Below, in pieces: positions 23,181 to 34,277 of a DNA stretch of 64,000 bases. The first letter of the stretch is position 1; each line of letters begins with the position of its first letter. The position numbers were made by a program, and so were the translations under genes. Source of the DNA: Echinarachnius parma. Its lineage: Eukaryota; Echinodermata; Echinoidea; Clypeasteroida; Echinarachniidae. Below the pieces are notes generated by a model. It ran no database searches, was not told the origin of the DNA, and was given only the letters and a program-made list of their open reading frames with translations. The stretch is from assembly GCA_037951105.1 (NCBI GenBank), contig JBAMJV010002095.1:62001-126000 (forward strand), given 5' to 3'.

Positions 23181-25182
23181 ATTGTTTGAGGAGTGCAGTT
23201 CTGCGGAGGAGTGCACGTGTGAGCCGCCTGCCAGCACAAAGGAATGGGAACATTGTATTTTCTTTCTCTTTTTCCCCCAAGTGGTTTTACTCACTAGCTG
23301 CAGCATCATGCTAGCATAATCTCATAAGTCAACTGCATAAATGAGCATACATGGTACTAGGCGAAACAGGGAATACGCAATGTGCATTCTCTGCGCGTTT
23401 GATAATTGCTAATTCATGCATTAAAAACACTGTACATTTCTTCGCATCGACTGCAAATGCACTGTAGGGAGAACAAAATTGTTTATGGTGGGTTTTTTTT
23501 TTAAAAGCCTGACTGCATACTGTAACTCTTAAAATACTACCACATCCTAATCACATCATTACACATAAAATCCCATTTGCTGGGGATTTTGGTGTACATT
23601 TGGAACATTTGCCTTGCTCAGAAAAAAAAAAAAAAATCAACGCCTTCAGGCTTGAGAAAGATTTTAATTTTCTGTTTTGCCTAAAACATACTTCGAAATG
23701 AACTGGGCTAAACAAGTAGTTTTTAAATGCACCATTTTTTGTGTAATTCTGTTAGGACTCAAATGGAGTTTCAGAGGCACTACTCCCCATGAGCTATTTT
23801 CACTATAACAATCTGAGCAATCATGGTTGACAAGGTCATAATGTCAATAAATATGACATGATAATTGACAAAACAGGTGAAAACCTCATCTTTTTGAATG
23901 GTTCTACCTGATTGCAGATGGAAAGCCTATTATGTTTGGGCCTAACCACAGACACACAAAGTTCACTTCCATTAGTTGTTGCCCCTTCCACACACTCCTA
24001 TTATGAAGGTTATATGACCATAAATAGTTTTACAATCACATGTCAAAGGACCACTGACTGTGGCAATCAGGTGGTACAAACCTCTGCAAGCCTGCAAGGC
24101 ATAACAAATCAAATACATGTTAGATCTAGTTTCGTTTGTTTGTAATTCTCCCAAGTGGCTTAGTAAAAAACAATGTTGTGTGCCAAAAACAGTTACAAAC
24201 ATAAGGGGAACTTTCTTATACATCTAGAGAGCCCCCACCCCCCTCCCCCAATCAGTCCAATCATGCTACTCTATTGTTGTTTCGTCAAATTAATGGGGGA
24301 CACATGCCCCCCAACCCCTTGCTATGCCATAGGCAATCTTACCTCCACTGAAGCCAGGTAGGCCATCAAAGAAAAAAACACAATTAATTTGGCTTGCCTA
24401 TCAGTAACAAAATTGAAAATTCCATCCAATTACCATCCTTTTTAGTTGAGCAGGATGTTCTCTCTGGCAGCGATCAATACAGATCAAAGGATTATTGATC
24501 ATTAGTAGTGGACAAGCATTCTGCCCCTTTAATTTACTTGTTATACGGTTCGCCGAGGCAAATTAAGGATCAATATGGAATCCTGGTGTATAAATTACGC
24601 TCTTATCGATTCTCCCTTTACTCATCTTGCCCTAACAAGATGTAGAGAGGGGATTAGGACAAAGCCTTTCTTGTCGACAAGTCGGTGATCCTTTCATCAT
24701 CATGTACAACATAATGGACAACATCTAGAGAAGATTGACATTTTAGAGTCTATCGTCAAAGGGTTTCATAGGAACGTCCCCCATTCAAGGGTCTTTGTGG
24801 CTTGATGGTTGAGCACCCGTCTAGCAATCTGGAGGTCTCTTCAGTTTGAAATAGGACTTGACACATTTTAGTCAGAAGTATAATCATTACCAAAATAAAA
24901 TCATAATAATGAAATTACAGTTAACAAATATATTCAAGAAGAAAATCAGAGTATGACATCAAAGCCTATGTCCATGAAGTTTCCATCACACAATTAAGCT
25001 TTTAATTATTTTTTTTTTCAAATGAGCAGAAATTATCAACACTACAGTGTTCCATTTGTTCCAAACTTTCTAGGCTATTCATAAAACTGCACTAAAAGAA
25101 ATAGATGCATACTGCCTTGATAGCTTTACTTCTTTTAATATCCCAATGTTTGATAAGTAGTTTTTGTATAGGATTATAACAG
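23181..25182. other. No gene supported; tRNA-SINE head at 24791-24838
   Basis: On the plus strand GTCTTTGTGGCTTGATGGTT is followed by GAGCACCCGTCTAGCAATCT and GGAGGTC. This is the A-box half of a tRNA-derived SINE; the B box is eroded. At 24229-24335 C-rich and CCTTGCTATGCCA motifs suggest a remnant of the CAGTGGCGTAGC hAT family. No splice-bounded exon was found. Confidence 0.4.
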
Positions 25183-25380
25183 GAAGTTGCCAAGGTGCTG
25201 CAGCAGTTCTACGCTACAGAGGAAATGGGCAAACTTGCAAACTCACTTCCATGCCTGCAGAATGTCTCAGAAACCCCCCTAATTCATCAATTGTTTCAAC
25301 TTCCCCACATCAAATACCGGAGATCAACCGCAACAAACGTGGGTATTGATCTGAGGAGGCCAATCCTCAGGGCTGAATGA
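25183..25380 (+). CDS. Candidate terminal exon, unidentified protein
   Basis: Directly after an AACAG acceptor a 65-codon frame runs to TGA at 25378-25380; an in-frame TAA lies just before the acceptor. It begins EVAKVLQQFYATEEMGKLAN and ends STATNVGIDLRRPILRAE. The composition is mixed charged/hydrophobic, unlike the low-complexity frames nearby, and no other frame stays open throughout. The polypyrimidine tract is weak and no upstream partner exon was identified. A weak donor (GTATTG, ~25341) is an alternative end. I do not recognise a domain; it could also be a decayed transposon fragment. Confidence 0.33.
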   Translation, partial: EVAKVLQQFYATEEMGKLANSLPCLQNVSETPLIHQLFQLPHIKYRRSTATNVGIDLRRPILRAE

Positions 25381-25639
25381 CCTTGTTGTCTGTCTAAAGA
25401 GGCCTTGTTGTCCTACACAAAGCCAGATCAATACTCCACTACAAAGCCTCTTCCTCTTCCTCTCTTTATCCCCACATAATGCCCACTGAAGCCAATTATT
25501 GCAGAGGGATATTTGTCATTCAATAATATAAAGCCACATACTGTATATATGTAAATGTATGTATGCTTCTGTCAAATGGGGATTCTGAGAAGTGAAAAAA
25601 AAAAATCCTCAAAATGGTTTTAAACTGTTGAAATGGACC

Positions 25640-25793
25640 TGTGGTAGTGTATTGGGGAGGGGGTACACAAATGATAGGGGAGGGCACACTTGTATATTAC
25701 TTAATTTTTCAACATATTTCCCACTTATGTTCTTTATTGTTTTGGCATATTAGTGGGGGCCTGTGCCCCCTCCCCACTGTAGCTATGCCACTG
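25640..25793. mobile_element. Probable hAT-type MITE (CAGTGGCGTAGC family)
   Basis: The right end GTAGCTATGCCACTG is canonical. The left end CTGTGGTAGTGTATTGGGG is diverged. GGGGGTAC and GTGCCCCC blocks lie inside. The TSD is poor. Confidence 0.45.
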
Positions 25794-26428
25794 GATAAGA
25801 CTTCAAACTAACAGTGAAACAATACACAGGGCTTAGGGCAATTCAGCGACCCAAATGCCAACAATTGCCCCAAAATATCATAAAAGAGCCCTACAATTTA
25901 CATAATTGGGTCTAATGCAAAACAAATTTCACAGAGCTAGTTTCTAACAGGTGAGCTTGAAAAGTAGTTCAAGAAAAATTGTGTTTTTAATGTTTTTCCT
26001 GCAACCTAAAGGATGTAAAAGAAGCCACCATGACCTCAACTACCATTTCCACATAACCAAACAATAAAATAACAGGTTTTAAATAGTTCACTAAGTACTG
26101 GAACCTGGTTTCTTGTGCAATATACCAATATCATTACCACCATACTAAACATAACAGTTAGCATAGAAACAACCTTCATTGGAAAAAAAAAGTGTGTTGA
26201 GATATCAAACAAATCCAAACTTGTATACACTAGGCAAATCAAGTCTTAAGCGTTTGATTTGAACTCTTGATATAATAAGCACTCAAATAAATGTATGTAA
26301 TGTAAACAAATATTTCTTTTTTTATAATGCAACATTAACAAAATAAGTTATTCTCTTAGTAAATCAAATGCAATCATTAATTCATTAAAAAGTAAATCTA
26401 CATCTTTTAATTACAAAACTGAACATAC
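25794..26428. other. No recognisable feature
   Basis: A+T-rich, with no delimited repeat. It would be intronic if the exon at 26429-26491 is real. Confidence 0.45.
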
Positions 26429-26491
26429 CTGATAATTTTCTCTGCACAAATCCAAATGTAAAGAGGGTTAAGTAGAAAACAATGGAAGACT
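26429..26491 (-). CDS. Candidate 63-nt internal exon, hydrophobic peptide
   Basis: Bounded on the minus strand by GGATGCAG| and TATCAG|GTATGTTC. It starts with two bases of a split codon and ends with one, giving SSIVFYLTLFTFGFVQRKLS, a possible membrane segment. The phase fits directly after the exon at 33619-33809, so the two could belong to one gene. The upstream polypyrimidine tract is weak, and a second acceptor (TTTGTGCAG) inside would leave only 13 nt. Unidentified and tentative. Confidence 0.25.
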
Positions 26492-27437
26492 CTGCATCCA
26501 GATATCCACAAGGTTTAATGCTATTTATTCCAATGAAAAGTAAAATCCTCAGAAGACATCAGTTACAACCAGGCACAACTTCCGATGAAAATGCAATGAG
26601 CTAGCAGTAGCACACGGGGCCCCTGCTGGTCATCATTAGAGGGAATAGATTCCTTTGGAAATCAGCAGCATCATTTGAAGGATTTTTTTTGTTGGTCAAA
26701 ATAACTTGAGTCATGCTGTTAACTGAAGAGGAGGATGACATCCTTTGTCAACCAGTTTCCCAGACTTGGTAGTTATAGGTATGAGTCAAATCATCAAATC
26801 ATCAAATCATCAACTGGAAGTGTGCGTGAGCGAGAGTGACGAAAGCTCTTAATGACATCAAGCAATCGCACAGAAATACTCAAACACACACATACATACA
26901 TACACAGACTTGTTTGTATGTATGCACACACACAACTTTTTATTGATGTACGTGAGAGCCGCGGTGAGGGGTAATTCAGTGTTGGGACAGCAACCTGCTG
27001 CCTGAAGTTCCTAGCAAGGCTTTTCTCTGCACACACCACTTCATTCCAGACACTGTCCATACATCAATTCGTGATCGCAAAGAGAGCTTTCCCCCCATAC
27101 ACGGCCACTCCAGATCTTCTACATCACATCGCAGCGAAGGGAAAATAAAGCTCGTCCCGTAAAGTACTGCTGGAAGCGTGTTTCTCATTTCCCATTTTTC
27201 GGTGGCCCTACAGCCTTCCCGCAGCTTAAATGTCCATTGTTCCTTCCACCCCTCACCACGGATGGGAGAACCAGAAAAGGCAGTGTGGTTTATTTTAGGT
27301 AAAGAAGAGAGGGAAAAAAATGTGGGTGAGGTGGGGTGGGATGAGGGGGATGGTTAAAAGTGTGGAAGCTGGCCCCAGACTCTGATTCTATTGACAGAAA
27401 AACTATGTCTACTGAGAAGGGAGCAGAGCTTACTTAC
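26492..27437. other. No gene supported; microsatellite and CpG-richer patch
   Basis: An (ATC)n-like AAATCATC triplication at ~26788-26810 and a CA/ACATAC microsatellite at 26882-26935 precede a CpG-richer segment (26940-27260). Minus-strand open frames there have no splice or domain support. Confidence 0.4.
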
Positions 27438-27457
27438 CTGGGTGGCAACAATAGCAT
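27438..27457 (-). CDS. Candidate start codon and first donor of a minus-strand gene
   Basis: ATGCTATTGTTGCCACCCAG| is followed by GTAAGTAAG, a near-perfect donor (GT at 27437-27436). Six codons plus two bases would be coding, with a stop five codons upstream in frame. The 150 bp further upstream (27500-27640) are CpG-rich, as in a promoter or 5' UTR. It may instead be a non-coding first exon, so only the donor is solid. Confidence 0.28.
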
Positions 27458-28095
27458 CCTATTCAAACGGTGTTAAAACGCAGTGAAATCCTTTTTTTTT
27501 CCTTATGAAAAGGGGCTTGTTGAAATTCCTGTCTCAGGCGGGTATTGACCTAACGCACAAAGCTAGCGCCTTTGCGGCTCGCTCTCGTACTCGAGTTGTT
27601 TACGTCCCCGGTTTAAAGACCAGCCAACCAGTGGCTTCAATACAGCGTGAAGAATTGGATTCAGCATAACATTCAAGATGCAGAATTCAGATCACTAATC
27701 ATGATGTTTCAATATTAGATTTCAGAAAAGGAAATGACAGTTATGGCATTTCTTGTCACATTTTTAAGTATTCATAGACCCTAATAAAATAAATTGATTT
27801 GATAATTGATTCCCCCATTTTTCAGTGGACAGGAATGCTTTTCTTTCATTCTGGGTTAAATTGCAACTGGTAAAATGTTATATATCACTTTAAAGAAAAG
27901 TGTAACCTCAATCACGCAATTTACCGATGTATATTGTAATATACACAACCTTTAACTCTAATCTTTATATTTATCTACTGAGATGCTTAGATTGTTTTTT
28001 TCAATAAAAGGAATGCATCAAAATGACTGAAGACTTGAAAAGGTTTTGAAAATTTAAGAAGACACCAACTTCTGACTGAGACATAATTAGTAAAC
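27458..28095. other. Possible promoter/5' UTR, otherwise empty
   Basis: 27500-27640 is CpG-rich (GCTAGCGCCTTTGCGGCTCG, ACTCGAG) upstream of the 27438-27457 candidate. 27660-28088 is A+T-rich with no feature. Confidence 0.3.
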
Positions 28096-28329
28096 CAATG
28101 CTAGAAATTAACCTTTTTGCCTTGTGGCCCAGTAGGGCATGTAAAAACAAGATTGTTCAACTTTGAGTGGCCCAAAACATAAATCTGGTGGCCCCAAACA
28201 AAGTAAATCATAACAAATTCTGTTAAATTTGGTTGCCCGAACGGGCCAGTAGAATTTAGGATACTATGAAATTTGGTGGCCCAGAGTTAATTTTTAGTGG
28301 CCCTGGGCCTATGCTAATTTCGAGCATTG
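28096..28329. mobile_element. hAT-type MITE with 7-bp TSD (CAATGCTAG subfamily)
   Basis: Ends CAATGCTAGAAATTA and TAATTTCGAGCATTG are inverted. The flanking 7-mer AGTAAAC (28089-28095 and 28330-28336) is exact and does not extend to 8. The interior repeats TGGCCC/GGGCCA motifs shared with 19656-19902 and 28857-29138. Confidence 0.7.
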
Positions 28330-28679
28330 AGTAAACAATTTGATAATTCCTTTTAATTCCAGACTGTATTTAAAAATCTGATTATGCAAGAGAAGGAATG
28401 CAGAAAATGATGTCGTTTAGACTCAAACAAGGTCTGAATCTGTCTGCATCACTGGCAAATCAATTATTGCTTGCTTTTGTGGTATTTAGGAACAATAGCA
28501 AAGATAAGGAGGCTTAAATACTGTAAACACTAAACACCATTGTTTGTCCTAAACAAACTATTTGTTTTCTCCTTCTCAAGAGATTTGTCAGTACAAAGAT
28601 TCCATGGCAGAAGCTCAATGGATTTTAAAGGCAGCTGATCATTGACCCACTGATTAACGAGTATGAGCCAAAAATATAT

Positions 28680-29229
28680 TTAAAGGGGATGGACCACAGG
28701 CTTATATATTTTGGCTCCATTGTTTGATATTAAATAGTTGTCCATCACTTTGCAAGGGGTTATGAATTTCATAAGCAATTAATCCCCAACACTTATAGAA
28801 CCAACAGGGCTGTGTCATCTTGTGATTACCTTGCACATGGTGCGTAATGCATATTGCAGGGCTCATTCGGGCCAGTGAAATAATTTCTTCCTCTTTTCTG
28901 GTGGCCTGAAAGAAAAATTTACTGGCCTGAAAAATTTAATTTCATGAGTAAACTTTTTACTAATTATTCAAAATATCACTCTTTCCTGATCAAACCTGTG
29001 ATTATAGATCAAGCATGACATTGAAGAATATACTTGCCCGATCGGGCCACCAAATTATGACTTTTATACATTTTTGCTGGCCCGAAGTGCAATTTCACTG
29101 GCCCCGGGCCAGCGGGCCAGTGCGGGTGTCGAGCCCTGCATATTGGCTCGTGTTATGCAGTGTGCGCAAACTAGCCTAGTTCAAAATGGCGACCCACTGT
29201 GCAGTATCCCTCCGCTTGATGATCTTTAA
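28680..29229. mobile_element. TTAA-type element split by a nested hAT MITE
   Basis: Begins TTAAAGGGGATGGACCAC. The first 170 bp match the element at 59447-59845 (GATATNAAATAG, TTTGCAAAGG, AATTCATAA blocks). The copy is interrupted at 28857-29138 and resumes to a possible TTAA end at 29226-29229. The right end is uncertain. Confidence 0.5.
28857..29138. mobile_element. Nested hAT-type MITE, CAGGGCTC family, 7-bp TSD
   Basis: CAGGGCTCATTCGGGCC at the left; GGGTGTCGAGCCCTG at the right. The target CATATTG is duplicated exactly (28850-28856, 29139-29145), and the eighth base differs. It interrupts the TTAA element at 28680-29229, so it is the younger of the two. Confidence 0.7.
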
Positions 29230-29436
29230 GGTTTGCTTTCTAAGAATTGATTTGTTTTCATTCTAAATGAAAACCTAAAGTGATTATATGGGACATATTT
29301 GGGACATATTTGGCAAATAATGCAATGGGACTGAAGTAATGTACATGCAGCTTATACTTCAGTAACCAACCATCTCTTTTTATAATTTTTTTATTTTCCT
29401 TGCTTTGGCGGCACCTTGGATTTCGAAGAATATGAT

Positions 29437-29793
29437 CGCCCATTTGTTATTGATGAATGGATAATTTACTTTAGAGCCAATTCAGTTTTGTTTAGGATGG
29501 TTTCTAGATTATGAAGGTGTCAATATAGTTTCCCATTTGTTATTGATGAATGGATGATTTACTTTAATTAAGTATTGTTTTGGATGGTCTCTAGATTATG
29601 AAGGTGTCAATATAGTTTCCCATTTGTTATTGATGAATGGATGATTTACTTTAATTAAGTATTGTTTGGGATGGTCTCTAGATTATGAAGACATCAATAT
29701 AGTTTATATTTGTTATTCATGAATGGATGATTTAATTTAATTAAGTATTGTTTGGGATAGTCTGTCTCTAAAGTAATTTATGAAGGTATCAAT
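29437..29793. repeat. Minisatellite, four ~85-95-bp units
   Basis: Unit: CCCATTTGTTATTGATGAAT, GGATGATTTACTTTAATTAA, GTATTGTTTGGGATGGTCTC, TAGATTATGAAGGTGTCAAT, ATAGTTT. Units 2 and 3 are nearly identical; 1 and 4 are more diverged. Confidence 0.75.
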
Positions 29794-30232
29794 ATGTAAT
29801 CAGCATGATAAAGGGGAACAATCAGCTCTAGGTATAAGCACCAGTTTTCATTATGGCAATAAACATTAATGTATTACACATTATCACTTTTATGCTAACA
29901 CTTTCAGTTCTGTTTAACCATAGACTAGTAAGTCTATGGTTTAACCATGGACCCTGGTGCTTCCTAATACAAAAGACTGTGAACTTTTACATCCAACCAA
30001 CAAACATGCAGAAAGTTCAAGCAGACTGGTTCAATCAAAATCTCTACAAACCACAAGCTCTGCACAGAATCAGTATTTGCAGGAGAAAATAAAACATTAT
30101 CTGTCATACATGATGCAACTAGCAGCAACTTTGAGCTCAGGGTCGGGTCAATTAAAGGCCCCCCCCCCCTCCCCCCCCCCCCCCCCCCACCGCCCAAATA
30201 CATTGATAACATGCCATTCAGACTGACCAACT
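29794..30232. other. No gene; long C run
   Basis: A C-rich tract (30158-30190) and otherwise unremarkable A+T-rich DNA. Overlapping open frames on both strands lack support. Confidence 0.45.
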
Positions 30233-30765
30233 TTAAAGGGGTAGTTTAGTTTTGGTAGAGAGGGCGCTGCACATCACAATTTTTTTGTGAGGTAATGAAA
30301 AACTGAGTGTCGAATTTGAGAGAACATGCAATTTTAATGGCAGAATAAACTTTATTTGGTCAAAATCGACCCAGAAACGGCTGAAATATCAATAAATATA
30401 TCTGATCTTATAATTATTTGGGGCCCAAATAATTACATGATTTTTAGAAAGAAAAAAAAAAATGCTTGCACTTTTTCAAAAATTTTCAAAAGCGTTTTTT
30501 AAATAGTTGTTGATGATCTCGCTATATCAATAAAACATCACATGCATAATTTTGTATGAAAAATGGTTGAAACCAATGCCTTTTTAAAAAGCGCCCTCTT
30601 GTGTTTTAATGGCTCTTTTTGAATGATAACATGCTTTTTACTTAGTCGTTTGTAATTTTGTATACCTTTCGAGCATGGTGGAGTAATAACTATTAGTTTA
30701 TAATGTTACTGTGCATATTTTGGCTACTAAAGTTCAGCCTTACCAAAACTAAACTACCCCTTTAA
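30233..30765. mobile_element. TTAA-flanked MITE, AAAGGGGTAGTTTAGTTTTGG family (full copy)
   Basis: TTAAAGGGGTAGTTTAGTTT begins a 25-bp TIR that is perfect at the right end. TTAA is at 30233-30236 and 30762-30765. A second, inverted copy lacking one end is at 48512-48908 and a diverged one at 60090-60475. No coding capacity. Confidence 0.8.
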
Positions 30766-31203
30766 AGTGGGCGCATCTGAAGAAGTACTCTATCAATATG
30801 AACAGTTGCATCAGGAGAAAGTCCTATGAACAAAATCAAGGGCAAATAAATTATCTTGCTAAAGAGCAGGGAAAACCAAACAATCCTATCAATGTAATTC
30901 CAATGAAATACTCTTTAAATTCATCAAATAAACAGCGATCAGTGATATTGGTCAAGGTCAATATGCAAAGCCAGCCTGACCACCAGTGACCATGCACAAA
31001 ATCAAAGCCACATTATTATGATAATATGATATCATACACCATGGAAACTTCTTCATTGAACTAAGCTCTAAATTTAGAGTACTTTATCGGTACAGTGCCA
31101 CACTGATTGCAGTCAGCCTAGCCATGGTCAACAGAGTAGTCCAACCTGACTGGGGAATTCATCCCAAAATTTGAACTGTTTCACAAGTAGTGTAATTAAG
31201 AGT
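30766..31203. other. No recognisable feature
   Basis: A+T-rich, with no supported exon or transposon end. Confidence 0.5.
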
Positions 31204-31208
31204 ATATA

Positions 31209-31642
31209 TGTGACCTTACACCACAAAACGACCGATAAGTCGGGGGAAAATGATTTTCCTAATTTTCATATAACATTAAAATAGAAGCCATTACCTTTAA
31301 AATGGTATATAATTTGTCATATTTGGACTAAGCAAACCCTTTCAAAATGAATGCCAAAGATATGTCATATGGCTGAAGCATTTTTAAAATAAGGGAGAAA
31401 CGGGCCGCTTAAAAGATCAGTGTCTATGCAAGCGCTGTAATAAGATCACATTTATTAAATGGAAAATTAATATTTAAACATGATTCCCGACGCTCAAAAT
31501 TTCCCAGAAGGTAGATTAGGATATTTATTCAGGAAATACCAAAATCCTAAATCTCATATTTTGAAAAAAAATTGTCTTTTTTAGCCAATAAAAGAGAAAC
31601 TAATACAGCGACATAACGGTCGTTTTGTGGTGTAAGGTCACA
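31209..31642. mobile_element. MITE with TGTGACCTTACACCACAAAA ends
   Basis: A 25-bp perfect TIR (TGTGACCTTACACCACAAAA plus CGACC; inverted at 31618-31642) encloses 434 bp. The flanks are TATA on the left and TAT on the right, so a TA target (Tc1/mariner-like) is likely. The interior is non-coding. Confidence 0.7.
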
Positions 31643-31744
31643 TATGGTACAATTTAACCAATTTTTTAAAAAAGATAAACTATTTTACAGACAATTAGGT
31701 TGTTTATACAGTAACTCATAATCCTGTAGATGTTAAATGAATCT

Positions 31745-32025
31745 ACGTATGTATAATTATCGTTGTTGACATGTGCATAAAGTAATAAATGGTTGATAAA
31801 ATGTGCATATGTGATAATGTATGTCCACTAAGCAATGTGTGAAAAGTTCATGTTCAATGGATGTTATATGGCTGTTAATGAGCGAAAATGCAGTGATATT
31901 CGCTAACTCATTGCACTGAATTTGTATAGTTATGATTTTCCAGCGGATAATTAAAAATCAAAACACTTCAATTGTAAATATCTTGTTTTAACAAAACAGA
32001 AATTTGAAAAACCCAAACCATGCTT
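31745..32025. mobile_element. Degenerate copy of the AAAGGGATCTAGTAAC MITE
   Basis: TTGTTGACATGTGCATAAAG, then GTCCACTAAGCAATGTGTGA, ATGAGCGAAAATGCAGTGAT and AATTTGAAAAACCCAAACC follow the order seen in 15412-15797. Both terminal TTAA ends are lost. Confidence 0.55.
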
Positions 32026-32264
32026 CATTCTCAGTTGAACGTTCTCGTTCTCATTTGGCAGTTATCAACGCTCAGCTCTAACCAATATGTTCCAACACTA
32101 AACTTTGTCTTTAATTTGACGTTATTGATTCGCTTGTTTCTAATGTTGTCACGTTTTATGTTTGTAGTTTGTGTTTATATCCTAGAGGGGATATAGAACA
32201 TAAATTAGCTTTCTGACGGAATGAAATATGGAGACAGAAAGGGAAGTTGATGTAATGTACTCCT

Positions 32265-32582
32265 GGGGGGTGTTTCACAAATATCCTAAGTTGAACTTAA
32301 CTCTAAGTTGGACTTTAAAAAGTATGGAAAGCCATATAGTTTCATTGATTTTTTTTGTAAAAGTCCTTTAAAAAGGCATAAAATGTTGTTTCAAATCATT
32401 AATATTTTTCTAAAAAATCAAGGAGATTTTCATGTTCTTCATGTAAAATTTATGAAAAGTCTAAAATACTTGCATGTTTGCTTATGAATATATTTTACTC
32501 CAAGGATACAAATGGCTTTCCACACTTTTTAAGTCCAACTTAAGAGTTAAGTTCAACTTAGGATCTTTGTGAAACACCCCCC
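32265..32582. mobile_element. Foldback MITE with ~60-bp arms
   Basis: GGGGGGTGTTTCACAAATAT and the following TCCTAAGTTGAACTTAACTC are inverted at 32515-32582 (ending GTGAAACACCCCCC). The AAGTTGGACTT/AAGTCCAACTT and GGAAAGCCAT/ATGGCTTTCC blocks extend the arms. No clear TSD. A second copy, itself interrupted, starts at 59414. Confidence 0.65.
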
Positions 32583-33013
32583 TGAGGGTGGGGAACATCT
32601 TCAGACATCCTGTTTGTAACTGCTACCTTGACAGACACTCAGCCGCCAGAAAAAGATATTAAACTTGTCAAAGGTTGATGATCTGTGATCATACATGTAC
32701 TCCTCAAAAGACATTTACAGTTCGATCTACAGATTACATTGCAAGGTCGCATGGTCCATGTAAGTCTTGATTGACAGGCAATTATGTAAAGAGGGTACAT
32801 TTCTGATCGAAAGAAAATAAAACCCATGTTGAGAACTGAGCTAACAATATCTTGAGATGGGGTCTATGGAAAATGTATATCCATTGGATTATGGATAGAA
32901 ATTATTTAGCTATGTAAGATCATGAATTCAGGATGTTATTTTGATAGGTTATAGAGCCTTATATTATACCTCCTCGTCACTCGTGCATAATAACGAATAT
33001 GCACATGGCTGTA
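32583..33013. other. No recognisable feature
   Basis: No supported exon or delimited repeat. Confidence 0.5.
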
Positions 33014-33166
33014 CAGTGGCATAGCAAGGGGGCATGGGGGCACAATAAGAAACAATTAGAAACAATAAGAAACATAAGGGGAAAATTGGTTAAAAAATAA
33101 AGAAATACATAAGGTGTGCCGCCCCCCCCCCCCCCCTCCAATAAGTCCGTCCTCGCTACGCCACTG
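33014..33166. mobile_element. hAT-type MITE (CAGTGGCGTAGC family), 7-bp TSD
   Basis: CAGTGGCATAGCAAGG at the left; CTCGCTACGCCACTG at the right. GGCTGTA is duplicated exactly at 33007-33013 and 33167-33173. An 8-bp reading gives one mismatch. G-rich and C-rich runs lie just inside the ends, explaining many of the mononucleotide runs in this window. Confidence 0.7.
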
Positions 33167-33173
33167 GGCTGTA

Positions 33174-33618
33174 TGTATGCATTATTTATTTTCTTTTAAA
33201 TAGGACATTAATGTCCGCCATAATTCTTCTGATACACTGTGAATGATACAAATAAAGAATGTGATAGTAAAACTTGTTTAAAAGATTGTATTCATATCTG
33301 ATAGAAAATATACATTATCGTATTTCATCATGAAAACTGTACAGAAGCGTGTTGAATAATCACGTTCAGATTCAGAATCAGTCTCACAACATGCTGTAGC
33401 TTACTTGGGTCAAGGCTCAGCAAAAAAAAAAAAATCAAGCTAGCCTTTTACAAATATAGTGTGTAGATGAATATTATGCTTGAATTCGTTTTCAACATAT
33501 ATTTGAATTGATTTCTCAAGAGGATTTCAACATCAAACACAACCTTGGTCCAAAAGTGGATAAATGCATACACAATCACACACTATAGTCTATACACTGG
33601 CAAGCTGTTCAAATTTAC
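33174..33618. other. No feature; inferred intron after the 33619-33809 exon
   Basis: A+T-rich sequence following (on the minus strand) the donor at 33618-33617. Confidence 0.45.
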
Positions 33619-33809
33619 CTGCTTTCTTGCTCGGGTTCCCATCTACTGCAAAGAGAGACGAATATTGAGATGTCCAGTAAATATCCACTTCTTTGTTGGG
33701 TTTCAGTGCTACGTCCAGTCCTTTGCTTGTTACTTCCAGGGGAACTTCTAGCTCCACTGCTCTACAACCACTGCCCCTTTCTACTCCAAAATGCCTCGGT
33801 CCCACAAAC
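33619..33809 (-). CDS. Internal exon of an unidentified minus-strand gene
   Basis: On the minus strand the exon is bounded by AATTCAG| (CT at 33810-33811) and AAAGCAG|GTAAATTTG (AC at 33617-33618). Its 191 nt hold one leading base, 63 codons and one trailing base, fully open: FVGPRHFGVERGSGCRAVEL continues with EVPLEVTSKGLDVALKPNKE and VDIYWTSQYSSLFAVDG. The alternating hydrophobic pattern suggests a beta-rich domain. I cannot assign a family. The balanced composition, precise splice sites and lack of repeat content make it one of the most gene-like segments here. Its partners would lie at higher (5') and lower (3') coordinates across large introns; 26429-26491 is phase-compatible. Confidence 0.55.
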
Positions 33810-34277
33810 CTGAATTGAGTTTACGATACGAAATACATCAATAATTATAAGGGCAGGCAAACTGATAATCAATCTGAGCAAAATTGTAAACTAATGTGCC
33901 CACAAAGTAGACAAAGACATGTTTTTGTTCATATTTGTTTACCTACGAGCATACTTTACAATTCATCATCATTTATCACTAACTTTGTCAAAAAAAGTGT
34001 AGTTACTTGAGAAAGAGGTTTCTATCTTTAAAGTGAGGCATAGGATGAAAACTATTCTTTAAAAGTCACCTTCAAAGTCAAACAAATTTGCTTGAAGGCT
34101 TAAAACCACCTAGAGATAAACAGCCAATACCAGTCAATGTCAGGGTTATGTTATGGCCCTGACTTTCGCAATCTAAATTATTATCTCTGAATGATCTGGC
34201 TCATGATACCACACTAAGAGAGTGCCACCAAGGAGGTATTGTGGCTAAGAGGCAATAACTCACACAATGTGCCTATG

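Noticed and set aside
29411-29510. Protein-like plus frame (GGTLDFEEYDRPFVIDEW)
   Set aside because: No acceptor precedes it, a stop lies just upstream, and it merges into the minisatellite whose copies all encode the same fragment.
29437-29793. Regular repeats that could suggest a CRISPR-like array
   Set aside because: Units are contiguous with no unique spacers and are ~85 bp long; this is a minisatellite in a eukaryotic genome.
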